In this document: positions 9,421-18,163 of the stretch, in pieces
Layout: the number at the start of each line of letters is the position of its first letter
Position numbering within the stretch: the stretch's first letter is position 1
Assembly: GCA_002709305.1 (NCBI GenBank)
Contig: PAQM01000015.1
Location: 1-64,000 of the forward strand
Length of the DNA stretch: 64,000 bases
Direction of reading: 5' to 3'
Source: Crocinitomicaceae bacterium
GTDB taxonomy: Bacteria > Bacteroidota > Bacteroidia > Flavobacteriales_D > Crocinitomicaceae
Made by a program: the position numbers and the translations under genes
Notes under the pieces: model-generated
The model's input: only the letters and a program-made list of their open reading frames with translations
What the model was told of the DNA's origin: nothing
Databases searched by the model: none

Positions 9421-10596
9421 TTATTTACTCTGTTTTTTTCTTCTTTTTATTTCTTTCCTAATTAGTGATAACTCACGTGTTGTTTGACCGGCAACTGAAG
9501 TATTTTCATCTGCTCTTCTTAATAAATAAGGCAAAACCTCTTTAACTGGACCATAGGGTATATATTTTGCTACATTATAACCATTGTGAGATAAATTATA
9601 AGAAATGTGGTCAGACATACCTAATAATTGAGCAAAATAAATTCTAGGATCATTTTTTTTAATTTTATAGGCAGACATAAGTTCAGTCAATTTAATTGAG
9701 CTTTTTTCATTGTGTGTTCCAACACATACAGCTGTAACATCTATATTTTTTAGTATAATTTCCATAGCTTTATCAAAATGCTCATCACATACTTTTTTGT
9801 TTGGTTGAATAGGAGAAGGGTATCCTTTTTTTTCTGCACGTTGTCTTTCTTTTTCCATATATGCTCCACGAACAAGCTTTAATCCTAAGAAATATTTGTT
9901 TTTTCTAGCATGTTCTATTTCATTTTTTACAAAAGATAATTTATCATGACGATATAATTGAACCGTATTAAAAATTATAGCACGATTTTTATTATACTTG
10001 ATACTCATTTCTTTCACTAAGTTGTCTATAGAATTTTGAATCCATGATTCTTCAGCATCTATAAAGACAGGAACATTTGCATTATATGCCGCTTTGCAAA
10101 TAAGATCTATTCGGGCATTTAATTTTTTGTATTCTTTGTTTATTTCTGAATCAATATTATGTGTTCCATTATTCATTTTTTTAAGTGTACTAAATGAACA
10201 AATGCCACTTATTTTAAATACAGCAAAAGGAATATCTTTATTTGATTTCCCTTCATTAATTGTTGCTATAATCTCATTAACAGTATGATTAAAGTCTTCT
10301 TCCTTTAATTTACCTTCAATACTATAATCTAGAATTGTTTTTAAGTTATACTTGGATAATTGTTTTGATAACTTTAATGATTCAAAAATAGATTCACCAC
10401 CACAGAATTGTTTAAATATAGTTCGTTTTATAATCTTTCGAATTGGTAGATTAATCTTAATAGCCATATTAGTTAGCCATTTACCAAAAAGAACAATTTT
10501 AGGATTTGCTATTATTTTAAATAGCCAATATGCTCTTTTTAAATCTTTAGATGATTTACTATGAAATGCTATTTTAGTATTTTCGAATGAGATCAT
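9421..10596 (-). CDS. Proline dehydrogenase (monofunctional)
   Basis: A 391-residue flavoprotein of the PRODH family, oxidising L-proline to pyrroline-5-carboxylate and passing electrons to quinone at the membrane. It shows the family's TIM-barrel signatures: KISGIC, VFIDAEESW (first half), GLKLVRGAYMEKER (substrate and FAD region), AQLLGMSDH, and the C-terminal LRRADEN motif, which carries the Arg pair that binds the proline carboxylate. It lacks the P5C dehydrogenase half of PutA, so that step must be encoded elsewhere. It is convergent with the adhesin gene at 5750 (14 bases apart) and divergent from aroB. A TAnnTTTG-like box lies just upstream (TAAATTTG at 10608-10601) but no properly spaced -33 TTG. 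Confidence 0.9.
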   Translation of the reverse strand: MISFENTKIAFHSKSSKDLKRAYWLFKIIANPKIVLFGKWLTNMAIKINLPIRKIIKRTIFKQFCGGESIFESLKLSKQLSKYNLKTILDYSIEGKLKEEDFNHTVNEIIATINEGKSNKDIPFAVFKISGICSFSTLKKMNNGTHNIDSEINKEYKKLNARIDLICKAAYNANVPVFIDAEESWIQNSIDNLVKEMSIKYNKNRAIIFNTVQLYRHDKLSFVKNEIEHARKNKYFLGLKLVRGAYMEKERQRAEKKGYPSPIQPNKKVCDEHFDKAMEIILKNIDVTAVCVGTHNEKSSIKLTELMSAYKIKKNDPRIYFAQLLGMSDHISYNLSHNGYNVAKYIPYGPVKEVLPYLLRRADENTSVAGQTTRELSLIRKEIKRRKKQSK

Positions 10597-10698
10597 ATAG
10601 CAAATTTAATCGCTTTTAATTATTATATATCTCTCCTTTCCATCTTTTTATTTGGAATGCTTAACAATTGATTATTTTTACTAAAAATTTATTTTTTC

Positions 10699-11760
10699 AT
10701 GTATTCTTTAGATGTTGGTAAATATAGTATCGAGATAGGAGATTTGTTAGACTCTTCTTTTGAAAAATTATTATCTCAATATTCTTCCTCTAAAAAAGTA
10801 ATAATTGTCGATGGAAATACTAATAAATATTGTTTGCATCATTTAATTAAGAAATTTAAATCGCTTAATAAAGCTAAGATTGTTGTTTTACCTGAAGGTG
10901 AGAATAATAAGCAAATAACATCCTCTATTTCTGTTTGGGAATCCTTGACAGAATATGGAATAGGTCGACATGATCTGATTATTAATCTTGGAGGAGGAGT
11001 AGTAACTGATATGGGGGGGTTTATTGCTTGCTCGTTTAAAAGAGGGTGTGATTTTATTAATATACCAACATCTTTATTAGGTATGGTCGATGCTTCTATT
11101 GGAGGTAAGACTGGAGTTAATTTAGGGAAATTTAAGAATCAAATTGGTTTTTTCTCTAATCCAAAAGCTGTTTTTATTGACACTATTTTTTTAGATACTT
11201 TACCCGAAAGTGAAATTTATAGTGGCTTAGCAGAAATGATGAAATATGGATTAATATATAATAAAGAGATTTTTAATAGAGTTGTTAAACAATATGATGA
11301 TTTTCGAAATATTGATCAAATTCTTTTAAAAGATTGTGTTGAGGTTAAAAAGAATATAGTAAACAAAGATTTTTTTGAATCTGGATTAAGAAAAATATTA
11401 AATTTTGGTCACACAATAGGTCACGTTATTGAGGGATATTATAATACTACCTTGAATTTATCTCATGGTCATTCTATAGCTATAGGTATGTTAATGGAAT
11501 CATCTTTTTCAGTTGATTATTCTTCTTTAAGTAAAGATGACTATAAGATTATCAAAAAGGTTATTACTTCAAATTATGAAATGCCATATTTTTCTAATCA
11601 AGCAATTAACGATATGGTTCAAATGCTAGAAAATGATAAGAAAAATAAGGAAGGTAAAATACTTACTTGTTTATTAAGAGAAATAGGTTATTGTAATTAT
11701 GACTTTGAGATCAGTAAAAAAGAATTTATGGAGAAATTTAAATCTTATAAAATAAGTTAA
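10699..11760 (+). CDS. aroB: 3-dehydroquinate synthase
   Basis: Converts DAHP to 3-dehydroquinate in the shikimate pathway, using NAD+ and a divalent metal. The 353 residues have the usual AroB length. Visible motifs are the NAD-binding NLGGGVVTDMGGF, NIPTSLLGMVDASIGGKTGVN, and the metal-site region GLAEMMKYG followed by FGHTIGHVIE and LSHGHSIAIGM, which supply the Glu and His ligands. The gene stands alone rather than with other aro genes. It ends in a 4-base tail overlap with the leftward MerR regulator gene, leaving no room for a conventional terminator between them. Confidence 0.95.
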   Translation: MYSLDVGKYSIEIGDLLDSSFEKLLSQYSSSKKVIIVDGNTNKYCLHHLIKKFKSLNKAKIVVLPEGENNKQITSSISVWESLTEYGIGRHDLIINLGGGVVTDMGGFIACSFKRGCDFINIPTSLLGMVDASIGGKTGVNLGKFKNQIGFFSNPKAVFIDTIFLDTLPESEIYSGLAEMMKYGLIYNKEIFNRVVKQYDDFRNIDQILLKDCVEVKKNIVNKDFFESGLRKILNFGHTIGHVIEGYYNTTLNLSHGHSIAIGMLMESSFSVDYSSLSKDDYKIIKKVITSNYEMPYFSNQAINDMVQMLENDKKNKEGKILTCLLREIGYCNYDFEISKKEFMEKFKSYKIS

Positions 11761-12104
11761 GATTTTAATGTAATTAATTTTTCTTTTATTTTTTCCAAAC
11801 GTAGAATAACCTCTTGATTTACATTTTTTGTTTCATCTGACGTTATACTAGAATTTGATTTCATTGCTTTTTTTGCGCCATCTAGAGTATATCCTAGAGT
11901 TTTTACTAAATGATAAATATCATCAATTTTTAGGATGTCTTTAGGAGTAAATAATCTATTTCCTTTTTTATTTTTTTTAAGTTTTATTGAAGAAAATTCT
12001 TTTTCCCAAAACCGTATAAGAGATGTATTGACATTAAACATCTCTGCTACTTCTCCAATAGAATAGTATAGTTTTGTTAATTCTTTTTCTTTTATTCTTT
12101 CCAA
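11757..12104 (-). CDS. MerR-family transcriptional regulator
   Basis: A 115-residue protein with an N-terminal MerR winged helix-turn-helix (YYSIGEVAEMFNVNTSLIRFWEKEF, about residues 13-37, then the wing around NRLFTPKDI) and a short C-terminal helix. It has no recognisable ligand-binding domain and few Cys, so it is not an obvious metal sensor. Short regulators of this type are common in Bacteroidota and of unknown function. It is divergent from the queuosine-precursor transporter gene, a possible but unproven target. Confidence 0.85.
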   Translation of the reverse strand: MERIKEKELTKLYYSIGEVAEMFNVNTSLIRFWEKEFSSIKLKKNKKGNRLFTPKDILKIDDIYHLVKTLGYTLDGAKKAMKSNSSITSDETKNVNQEVILRLEKIKEKLITLKS

Positions 12105-12205
12105 AAAAATTGATTTAATTATCTAATATACTTAAAATTACAGAAATTTAGTTCTTCTATTGAAGACTTGTTATTTTTTTATCCTTTTGAATAAATTTTA
12201 AAGTA

Positions 12206-13003
12206 TTGTTTAATAAAGAAGAAACTATAGAAGAAATAAAATTAGCACGTAGAAGAGAGTGGGTCTTTATAATTTTATCTGGAGTCTTCTTAGGATCTTT
12301 AACTCTTTTAAATGTTCTTGGTGTCTCTCGTTTTATCGATCTTTCAGAATATTTTGGAATTGGGTCAAATTCGGATATTCGCTTTATTGTAGCTGTAGGT
12401 GTATTACCTTACCCTATAACATTTCTTTGTACAGATATTATTTCTGAAATCTTTGGAAAAAAACGTGCAAATATGCTTGTTTGGGCAGGATTGATTTTAA
12501 ATCTTTGGGTCATTTTAGTCTTGTGGTTTGGAGGATGGCTGGAAGCACCAGATTCTTTACTCTCTAATGGTAAGCTACCAATTGATATTATTGATGGTCA
12601 GGTTGTTGTGCCTCATGGATATTCTTTTTATGAAATACGTACATTGACATTTGGTGCTACTTTTGCATCTATGATAGCATATATAATTGCTCAATTTGTA
12701 GACGTTAGAATTTTTCATTATTTTAAAAAAAAAACACGGGGACGTTTTCTTTGGTTACGTAATAATGTTTCAACAATAACTAGTCAGATGATTGATTCTA
12801 TCGCTGTTATTTTAGTAACACATTATTATGCAGATGGTATACCAATAAAATCTGGTGAAGATGTTTATTCTGTTTTAATTATGTTTATTCTTAGCAGTTA
12901 TTTGTTTAAGTTATTTTTTGCAATAATTGATACTATACCTATATATATAGCCGTAAAGTATATTAGGAGATTTTTAAAGATAGATGATGAATTACCTTTT
13001 TGA
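12206..13003 (+). CDS. yhhQ: Queuosine precursor transporter (YhhQ family)
   Basis: A 265-residue inner-membrane protein of the COG1738/YhhQ family, which imports queuosine precursors (preQ0/preQ1) used to modify tRNA. It has about six hydrophobic segments and the family signature VLPYPITFLCTDIISEIFGKKRA, followed by MIDSIAVILV. The start is TTG at 12206: an in-frame stop lies at 12188-12190 and no ATG occurs until deep inside the conserved region. An A10 tract lies at 12725-12734 within the gene. Its last 12 bases overlap the end of the convergent MFS gene. Confidence 0.9.
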   Translation: MFNKEETIEEIKLARRREWVFIILSGVFLGSLTLLNVLGVSRFIDLSEYFGIGSNSDIRFIVAVGVLPYPITFLCTDIISEIFGKKRANMLVWAGLILNLWVILVLWFGGWLEAPDSLLSNGKLPIDIIDGQVVVPHGYSFYEIRTLTFGATFASMIAYIIAQFVDVRIFHYFKKKTRGRFLWLRNNVSTITSQMIDSIAVILVTHYYADGIPIKSGEDVYSVLIMFILSSYLFKLFFAIIDTIPIYIAVKYIRRFLKIDDELPF

Positions 13004-14152
13004 AAAACGATATTTTAAGTGCCAGATTAAATATATTATACCAATCATTGCCATTATACTCCCTGCAATAAAAGAATATTTAGTTGTATATAGCGTGTTA
13101 TCATAAGTAAATATTGTTGATGCAGAGCCAAACATAATACCTAGTTCTAGTGCAATGAATAATGTGCTAGCACCAATTCCTCTTCTTTGTTTATGAGATA
13201 AGTCTGCTGTCCAAGCCATTAGTGTAGGACTTGAAATACCTGTACTTATACCAAACAGAATAGCACCAATTGTATAAAGTTTCCATTCGCTTGAAAATGT
13301 AACTAACATCATACTTATAGACATAATAAATAGTCCAAAAATTAGTGTTTTTTGCCTACCTATTCTATCTGAAAGTCCACTGACTAATATTCGAATAAAT
13401 ATAGTTGAAAATGCATAGAAGCCAAGAAACCAACCTTTATTTTCTATATTAAAAAAGTCAGACATATCTGGTGTTATTGTAAGTACAATACCTGATGAGA
13501 AAGTAGAAAGAAACATAACTATTGCTGCAGGTAAGACACTTGGTTCAATTATATCGTTCCAATTTATTTTTAAAAGTTTCCATCTAAACTTTACTTTATT
13601 TTGTAGAGTTTCTTTTAAACATAAAATTAAAATCAATGAAATTAAACCTAAAATAGAGGCAGCAATAAATAAATTTGTCATACCTAATTCTTTACGAATA
13701 ATTGATCCTATTGCTTGACCACCGCCAAAGCCAATTGAAATAAATACTCCCCAAATTCCCATTCCAGCACCTCTTTTATTTTCTGGCAATATATCTGTAA
13801 CTAGAGCTGTTGCACCTGTTGGAAGAAAACCAGCACTAAATCCATGCATTAGCCTTAATGTTAGGAATAAACTCACAGATGTGAATAAAGGATATAGTAA
13901 TGATATTATTATTGCGACGCCTATTCCTATATACATAACTTTTTTTCTACCTATTGTATCTGATAATTTACCTGAAAAAGGTCTTGATATTAATGCTGAT
14001 ATTGTAAATATGGAAATGATTAGTCCTTTTTGATCAGCTCCTCCCATCTTTGTAATAAATTCATTTAATTCAGGTAGAATTAAATTAAAACTCATCATAA
14101 AGAATAAGAGTCCAAATGATATAATCCAGAAATTTTTGGAATAATTTAACAT
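12992..14152 (-). CDS. MFS transporter, probable drug/metabolite efflux
   Basis: A 386-residue major facilitator protein with about 12 hydrophobic segments. The loop 2-3 signature SGKLSDTIGRKKVMYIG and its second-half echo SDRIGRQKTLIFG are present, as is a helix-4 Arg (LTLRLMHGFSAGFLPTGATA). This arrangement fits the DHA1-type efflux subgroup, but the substrate cannot be told from sequence. It is divergent from msrB; the shared 51-base gap carries a good promoter match for this gene and an 8-bp inverted repeat. Confidence 0.88.
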   Translation of the reverse strand: MLNYSKNFWIISFGLLFFMMSFNLILPELNEFITKMGGADQKGLIISIFTISALISRPFSGKLSDTIGRKKVMYIGIGVAIIISLLYPLFTSVSLFLTLRLMHGFSAGFLPTGATALVTDILPENKRGAGMGIWGVFISIGFGGGQAIGSIIRKELGMTNLFIAASILGLISLILILCLKETLQNKVKFRWKLLKINWNDIIEPSVLPAAIVMFLSTFSSGIVLTITPDMSDFFNIENKGWFLGFYAFSTIFIRILVSGLSDRIGRQKTLIFGLFIMSISMMLVTFSSEWKLYTIGAILFGISTGISSPTLMAWTADLSHKQRRGIGASTLFIALELGIMFGSASTIFTYDNTLYTTKYSFIAGSIMAMIGIIYLIWHLKYRFSKR

Positions 14153-14160
14153 TATTTTAC

Positions 14161-14191
14161 AAAAGTACTCCTATATTGTGTTTAATACAAT
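14161..14191 (-). promoter_or_regulatory. Bacteroidota-type promoter for MFS gene
   Basis: Read leftward, TTG at 14191-14189, a 20-base spacer, then TACTTTTG at 14168-14161 match the Bacteroidota consensus TTG-N17-23-TAnnTTTG. The start codon follows 8 bases later, so the leader would be very short. The same -7 sequence and spacer length occur in front of gldF in this window. Confidence 0.45.
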
Positions 14192-14195
14192 ATAA
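14173..14195. promoter_or_regulatory. Inverted repeat, candidate operator
   Basis: TATATTGT (14173-14180), a 7-base spacer, and ACAATATA (14188-14195) form a perfect 8-bp inverted repeat between the divergent MFS and msrB genes. The right arm overlaps the predicted -33 element of the MFS promoter, a position suited to a repressor. Confidence 0.4.
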
Positions 14196-14203
14196 TTTTT
14201 AGT

Positions 14204-14743
14204 ATGATTAAAATATTTATTTGTTTTTTTTCTTTTTTATTATTGAGCTGTCTATCAAGTATGGAAGAAAAAGAATCTTCATTAATTAGCTGTAATGGTA
14301 ATTATAATATTGTTTCAAAGGTAGATATAAAAAAATTTAATTTAGATGACTCTAGTAAGGTTAAAAAAACAGATGAAGAGTGGCGAAAAATTCTATCAAA
14401 AGAACAATTCATAGTTACTAGACAATCAGGTACTGAACCTCCTTTTTCCGGAGATTATTGGAATAATAAAGATAAGGGTAATTACTATTGTGTTTGTTGT
14501 GATAATTTACTTTTTTTATCAGAAACGAAATTTAATTCAGGAACAGGTTGGCCAAGTTTTTATGCTCCTGCATTTGAGGATAATGTAAAACAGGTTATTG
14601 ATAATTCTATTGGAATGATTCGAAATGAGGTTGTTTGTAATAAATGTGATGCTCATTTGGGCCATGTTTTTGAAGATGGTCCTCTTCCCTCAGGTTTGAG
14701 GTATTGTATTAATTCAATATCATTAAAGTTTAAAAAAGAATAA
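14204..14743 (+). CDS. msrB: Lipoprotein peptide-methionine (R)-S-oxide reductase
   Basis: Reduces the R form of methionine sulfoxide in proteins. The 179 residues start with a lipoprotein-type signal (LLLSC, Cys at about 16), placing the enzyme outside the cytoplasm. The MsrB core covers about residues 55-177: zinc-binding pairs CVCC and CNKC, substrate motif GTGWPSFYAP, AHLGHVFEDGP, and the catalytic Cys in RYCINSISL. It is followed after 22 bases by msrA, so the two are probably co-transcribed. The neighbouring MsrA has no signal peptide. Confidence 0.93.
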   Translation: MIKIFICFFSFLLLSCLSSMEEKESSLISCNGNYNIVSKVDIKKFNLDDSSKVKKTDEEWRKILSKEQFIVTRQSGTEPPFSGDYWNNKDKGNYYCVCCDNLLFLSETKFNSGTGWPSFYAPAFEDNVKQVIDNSIGMIRNEVVCNKCDAHLGHVFEDGPLPSGLRYCINSISLKFKKE

Positions 14744-14765
14744 ATGTTAATTAAGTTTATTTCAT

Positions 14766-15296
14766 ATGTTAAGTGAGGCAACATTTGGAGCAGGATGTTT
14801 TTGGTGTATTGAAGCTTGTTTTAAAGACTTAAAAGGAGTTTTAGATGTTATTCCTGGCTATATGGGTGGTAATGAAGAAACTGCAAATTATACTGATGTT
14901 TGCTCTGGAAAAACAAATCATGCAGAAGTAACTAGGATTTTATATGATTCTGATGAAATAACGTTTGATAAATTATTAGAAGTTTTTTGGTATATACATG
15001 ATCCAACACAGTTGAATAGGCAAGGGAATGATATAGGAAGTCAATATAGGTCAGTGATTTTTTATCATAATATAGAACAAAAAAAAAAGGCTGAATTCTA
15101 TAAAAAGAAACAAAATGATTCTAATATTTGGGATAAACCTATTGTTACAGAGATAACAATTTGTACTCATTTTTATCCTGCTGAAGATTATCATAAAAAT
15201 TACTTAGAGTTAAATCCTCAGAATCCATATTGTAAATCTATTGTTAGGCCAAAAGTTGATAAGTTTAGAGCAATATTTAAAGATATTATTAAGTAA
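14766..15296 (+). CDS. msrA: Peptide-methionine (S)-S-oxide reductase
   Basis: Reduces the S form of methionine sulfoxide. The 176-residue protein carries the catalytic GCFWC motif at residues 10-14 and other MsrA signatures (GYMGG, NYTDVCSGKTNHAEV, PTQLNRQGNDIGSQYRS, FYPAEDYHKNYL). An in-frame stop at 14748 rules out an upstream extension with a signal peptide, so it should be cytoplasmic. Second gene of an msrB-msrA unit ended by a strong hairpin. It contains an A10 tract (15079-15088). Confidence 0.94.
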   Translation: MLSEATFGAGCFWCIEACFKDLKGVLDVIPGYMGGNEETANYTDVCSGKTNHAEVTRILYDSDEITFDKLLEVFWYIHDPTQLNRQGNDIGSQYRSVIFYHNIEQKKKAEFYKKKQNDSNIWDKPIVTEITICTHFYPAEDYHKNYLELNPQNPYCKSIVRPKVDKFRAIFKDIIK

Positions 15297-15320
15297 AAAA
15301 GGCTTAATTAAGCCTTTTTT
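15295..15320. terminator. Bidirectional intrinsic terminator after msrA
   Basis: A6, then the perfect hairpin GGCTT-AATT-AAGCC (15301-15314), then T6. It overlaps the msrA stop and can also serve the convergent gene ending at 15340. Confidence 0.9.
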
Positions 15321-15339
15321 ATATTTTAATCTAATATTT

Positions 15340-15681
15340 CTATTTCAGATTACAATCTAGCTCCTTTTGTTTAGGGTCTAGTATACTATTTATCATTTCA
15401 ATTCTTCTTCTATTAATTCTTATAAAGTATTTTTCTTTTTCTTCTTGTGAATATTCTGCACTGTTTTTAATTCCTTCTTTCTTTTCAATAATTCCAAGCT
15501 CTATAATTTTTACACGTTCTTTTTGAGCATCAGATAGATGAAGGCATTCAGCTATTTCATTAGCAATTTTATTTGCTGTAATTTCAGCATTTTCTTTTTC
15601 TCCTTGTTCTTTGTTTTGTGCATTAATTCCAAAACTTATAGTTAATGTAATTCCGAATAATATTGATGTTATTTTTTTCAT
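15340..15681 (-). CDS. Small exported helical protein
   Basis: A 113-residue protein, starting at the ATG at 15681 because this places a normal signal peptide (MKKITSILFG, cleavage near GINAQ) at the N-terminus; the longer frame to 15732 adds an unlikely charged leader. The mature part is strongly charged and helical (repeated Glu/Lys), with a Cys near each end of the mature chain. The arrangement of ANEIAECLHLSDAQKERV, YSQEEKEKYFIRINRRR and ILDPKQKE resembles the Spy/CpxP-like small periplasmic proteins common in Bacteroidota, but this is inference. Confidence 0.65.
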   Translation of the reverse strand: MKKITSILFGITLTISFGINAQNKEQGEKENAEITANKIANEIAECLHLSDAQKERVKIIELGIIEKKEGIKNSAEYSQEEKEKYFIRINRRRIEMINSILDPKQKELDCNLK

Positions 15682-15768
15682 TTCTTTAATTATTGTATTA
15701 TAAATAGAGTTTCTTGTTTTTGAAAGATACACTTTAAAAATGAAATTATAAATAATTATTTTAGTATT

Positions 15769-16497
15769 ATGGTGATACGATATTTAAATTTATTTCTTTT
15801 AATTATTCTTTTCGGTTGCGGAGGATTAAAAGATTTTAAATCTGCTAGGGAAGGGAATAATTTAAATTTTTCGAGAAAAGGATTGACTGAATTCCCTGAA
15901 GAAGTATTTTTTAATCCTAATTTAAAAGTATTAAGATTATATGGGAATAAGATTGATTCTATTCCAGATCGAATAGGTGAACTTGTTAATTTGGAAAAAT
16001 TATATTTAGGAAGAAATAATATACATTATATTCCTAATTCGATTTCTAATTTAAAGAAATTAAAAGTATTGTCTCTTCAATATAATGATTTAGAGGAGCT
16101 TCCTAAGTCATTATGCGAATTACCTAATTTAGAACAACTTCTTTTGAATAATAATAGATTAAAAACCTTACCAAAGCGAATTGGTAATTTAAAAAAATTA
16201 GAAGTACTTCAATTAAATTTTAATGGTTTTGAGTTTCTTCCAGAAGAAATTGGACAATGTAGTGAATTACAGTTTTTGAAGTTAAATCAAAATAACATTT
16301 TTGAAATACCAAATTCATTAACAAGTTGTAGAAAATTAAGGGAATTATATTTGTCAGGTGCTGGACCCATTTTGACTTTGCCAGAAGATTTATGTTCCCT
16401 TCGTTATTTTGAGGTTTTAGAAGTTGATAGAATTGTTACAATACCTAATTGTTTGTTAGTTCAACAGACAACCAGATTGTCAATAATTGTTCGATAA
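15769..16497 (+). CDS. Leucine-rich repeat lipoprotein
   Basis: A 242-residue protein with a lipoprotein signal (LIILFGCGG, Cys about residue 17), so it is anchored in a membrane facing the periplasm or cell surface. Residues about 30-215 form some eight leucine-rich repeats of about 23 residues with the pattern LKxLxLxxNxLxxLPxxIxxL, the type common in Bacteroidota. Such horseshoe proteins bind other proteins; the ligand is unknown. It ends two bases before the convergent CPBP protease gene. No T9SS tail is present. Confidence 0.85.
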   Translation: MVIRYLNLFLLIILFGCGGLKDFKSAREGNNLNFSRKGLTEFPEEVFFNPNLKVLRLYGNKIDSIPDRIGELVNLEKLYLGRNNIHYIPNSISNLKKLKVLSLQYNDLEELPKSLCELPNLEQLLLNNNRLKTLPKRIGNLKKLEVLQLNFNGFEFLPEEIGQCSELQFLKLNQNNIFEIPNSLTSCRKLRELYLSGAGPILTLPEDLCSLRYFEVLEVDRIVTIPNCLLVQQTTRLSIIVR

Positions 16498-16499
16498 TA

Positions 16500-17045
16500 T
16501 TAATTCTTTCTAAGATTCATTAATAGAACAAAATCATATGAAAAATGTGCGCCAATGCAAAACCATAAACCAAATTCTTTATAACCATAACTTATTAAAA
16601 ATATAAATGGTAAAACAACTAATCCATATAAAGATAATTTCCAGTTTAAAGGGTTTAAATATCCATGAATTGCAACAAAAATAATTGAGGTTATGAATGG
16701 TCCGATATAAAATTGAAATCCAGATCTAAATAACAGCTCTTCTCCAAATCCTGCACAAATAGATATGAATAAGCAGTCGAATAAGTTTAGATTCATTTTT
16801 TTTATAATATTTTCAATACGATAGGGTATACCTTCAAAGATTGGTGCTTTTATTAAGAGCAATGCTATAAACGCATATACTATCCCTAGCTCTATTCCAA
16901 TAGTTAATTTTAGTATTGATAGGTTAGATAGTTGTAATATTTCTAAAGGTGAAATATTTTCAAACCAATAAAGTATAATAAAAGTTGGAATAGGAAAGAT
17001 TAATAGTGTAATTAATCCTAAAAAGTAAATAGAACGTTTACTCAC
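16500..17045 (-). CDS. CPBP-family intramembrane glutamic protease
   Basis: A 181-residue membrane protein with about six hydrophobic segments and the CPBP/Abi motifs: GEELLFRSG (EExxxR, the catalytic Glu pair) and a later FVAIHGYLNP with the conserved His. Family members cleave within membranes (Rce1-type) or affect bacteriocin immunity; the substrate here is unknown. Last gene of a leftward operon, 17 bases after the MscS channel gene. Confidence 0.85.
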   Translation of the reverse strand: MSKRSIYFLGLITLLIFPIPTFIILYWFENISPLEILQLSNLSILKLTIGIELGIVYAFIALLLIKAPIFEGIPYRIENIIKKMNLNLFDCLFISICAGFGEELLFRSGFQFYIGPFITSIIFVAIHGYLNPLNWKLSLYGLVVLPFIFLISYGYKEFGLWFCIGAHFSYDFVLLMNLRKN

Positions 17046-17062
17046 AGTATAAAGAAAATGAA

Positions 17063-18121
17063 TTAAATTTCTTTTTTCAGAATTGTTTGGGTTGGAAATG
17101 CAAATTCTAAACCAGCTTCGTTAAATCTTTTCAATATTTCTTTATTAATTATATGTTGAGAATTTAACCAATGAGACTCTGGTTTGATAAAATAAATAAA
17201 TAGTATGCCTAATGAAAAATCTCCAAAATCTTTAAATCCAACTTCACAAGTTTCATCAAGTATATCATGATTATCAGCTACAATTTGATTAAGTATATCA
17301 ATTCCTTTCTGCATACCTTTTTCATCTGTATCATATGTTAAACCTAGATTTAACTTAATTTTCAATGACGGTTGAGATGTAATATTAACAACACTTTTAT
17401 CAGTAAATGTACTATTTGGGATTGTCACAATACGACCATCTAGTGTTCTTAGTCTTGTACTTCTTAAACCCACTTCTTCAACTATTCCATCATATCCCTC
17501 AATTTGAATTCTATCTTGAATTTTAAATGGTTTGTCTAAAAAAATCATAATACCTGCAAAAATATTTTTCACAGAATCTTGAGCTGCTAATGCTAAAGCT
17601 AGACCACCAATTCCTAGTCCAGCAATCATAGCTGTAATATCAAGGCCAATATTATCAAGTCCTATAATTACACCAAATATCCATATGGCAGATCTTAAAG
17701 TTTTTCTGATAACAGGTAAAAGAAAGTTATTTTGACCTCTTTCTGTTTTTTCAGCATAAGGTAATATTATCTCTGTTACAAATGCATCAACTATTCTTGA
17801 GATTATTGATGTCAGTATAATAATTGTTGCAAAAAAACCTATACTTTCTAGAGATGTAAGAATACTCTTATCACTAAAATGAAGATCATGAATAGCAATC
17901 CAATAACCTAATAGAATAATAGAGTAAACAATTGGCTTCTCTAATTTATCTATTAATATATCATCAAGCTTTGTTTTTGTTTTTTTTGTTATTTTTTTTA
18001 TTACATTAGATATAATCCAATACACTATTTTAACTGCTATAAATGATCCTACAATATAGCCTAAAGCAATTAACCACTCTAGAATAGTATTATCTAAAAA
18101 AACTTTATTTAAATATTCCAT
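17063..18121 (-). CDS. MscS-family mechanosensitive channel
   Basis: A 352-residue small-conductance mechanosensitive channel that releases solutes on osmotic downshock. There are about four hydrophobic segments; the pore helix is the Gly/Ala-rich MIAGLGIGGLALALAAQ, followed by DSVKNIFAGIMIFLDKPF and the MscS beta domain (IEGYDGIVEEVGLRSTRLRTLDG, IPNSTF). The C-terminal cytoplasmic domain is complete. It lies 42 bases after nth in a leftward operon. Confidence 0.92.
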   Translation of the reverse strand: MEYLNKVFLDNTILEWLIALGYIVGSFIAVKIVYWIISNVIKKITKKTKTKLDDILIDKLEKPIVYSIILLGYWIAIHDLHFSDKSILTSLESIGFFATIIILTSIISRIVDAFVTEIILPYAEKTERGQNNFLLPVIRKTLRSAIWIFGVIIGLDNIGLDITAMIAGLGIGGLALALAAQDSVKNIFAGIMIFLDKPFKIQDRIQIEGYDGIVEEVGLRSTRLRTLDGRIVTIPNSTFTDKSVVNITSQPSLKIKLNLGLTYDTDEKGMQKGIDILNQIVADNHDILDETCEVGFKDFGDFSLGILFIYFIKPESHWLNSQHIINKEILKRFNEAGLEFAFPTQTILKKEI

Positions 18122-18163
18122 TGTTGTTTTATTTATTCTAAAAATAGGAAATCTTTGTAATAA

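Noticed and set aside
15079-15088. A10 tract in msrA (and another in yhhQ at 12725-12734) as programmed slippage sites
   Set aside because: Long A runs encoding Lys are expected in such AT-rich genes, and neither lies at a domain boundary or has a known gene-level precedent.
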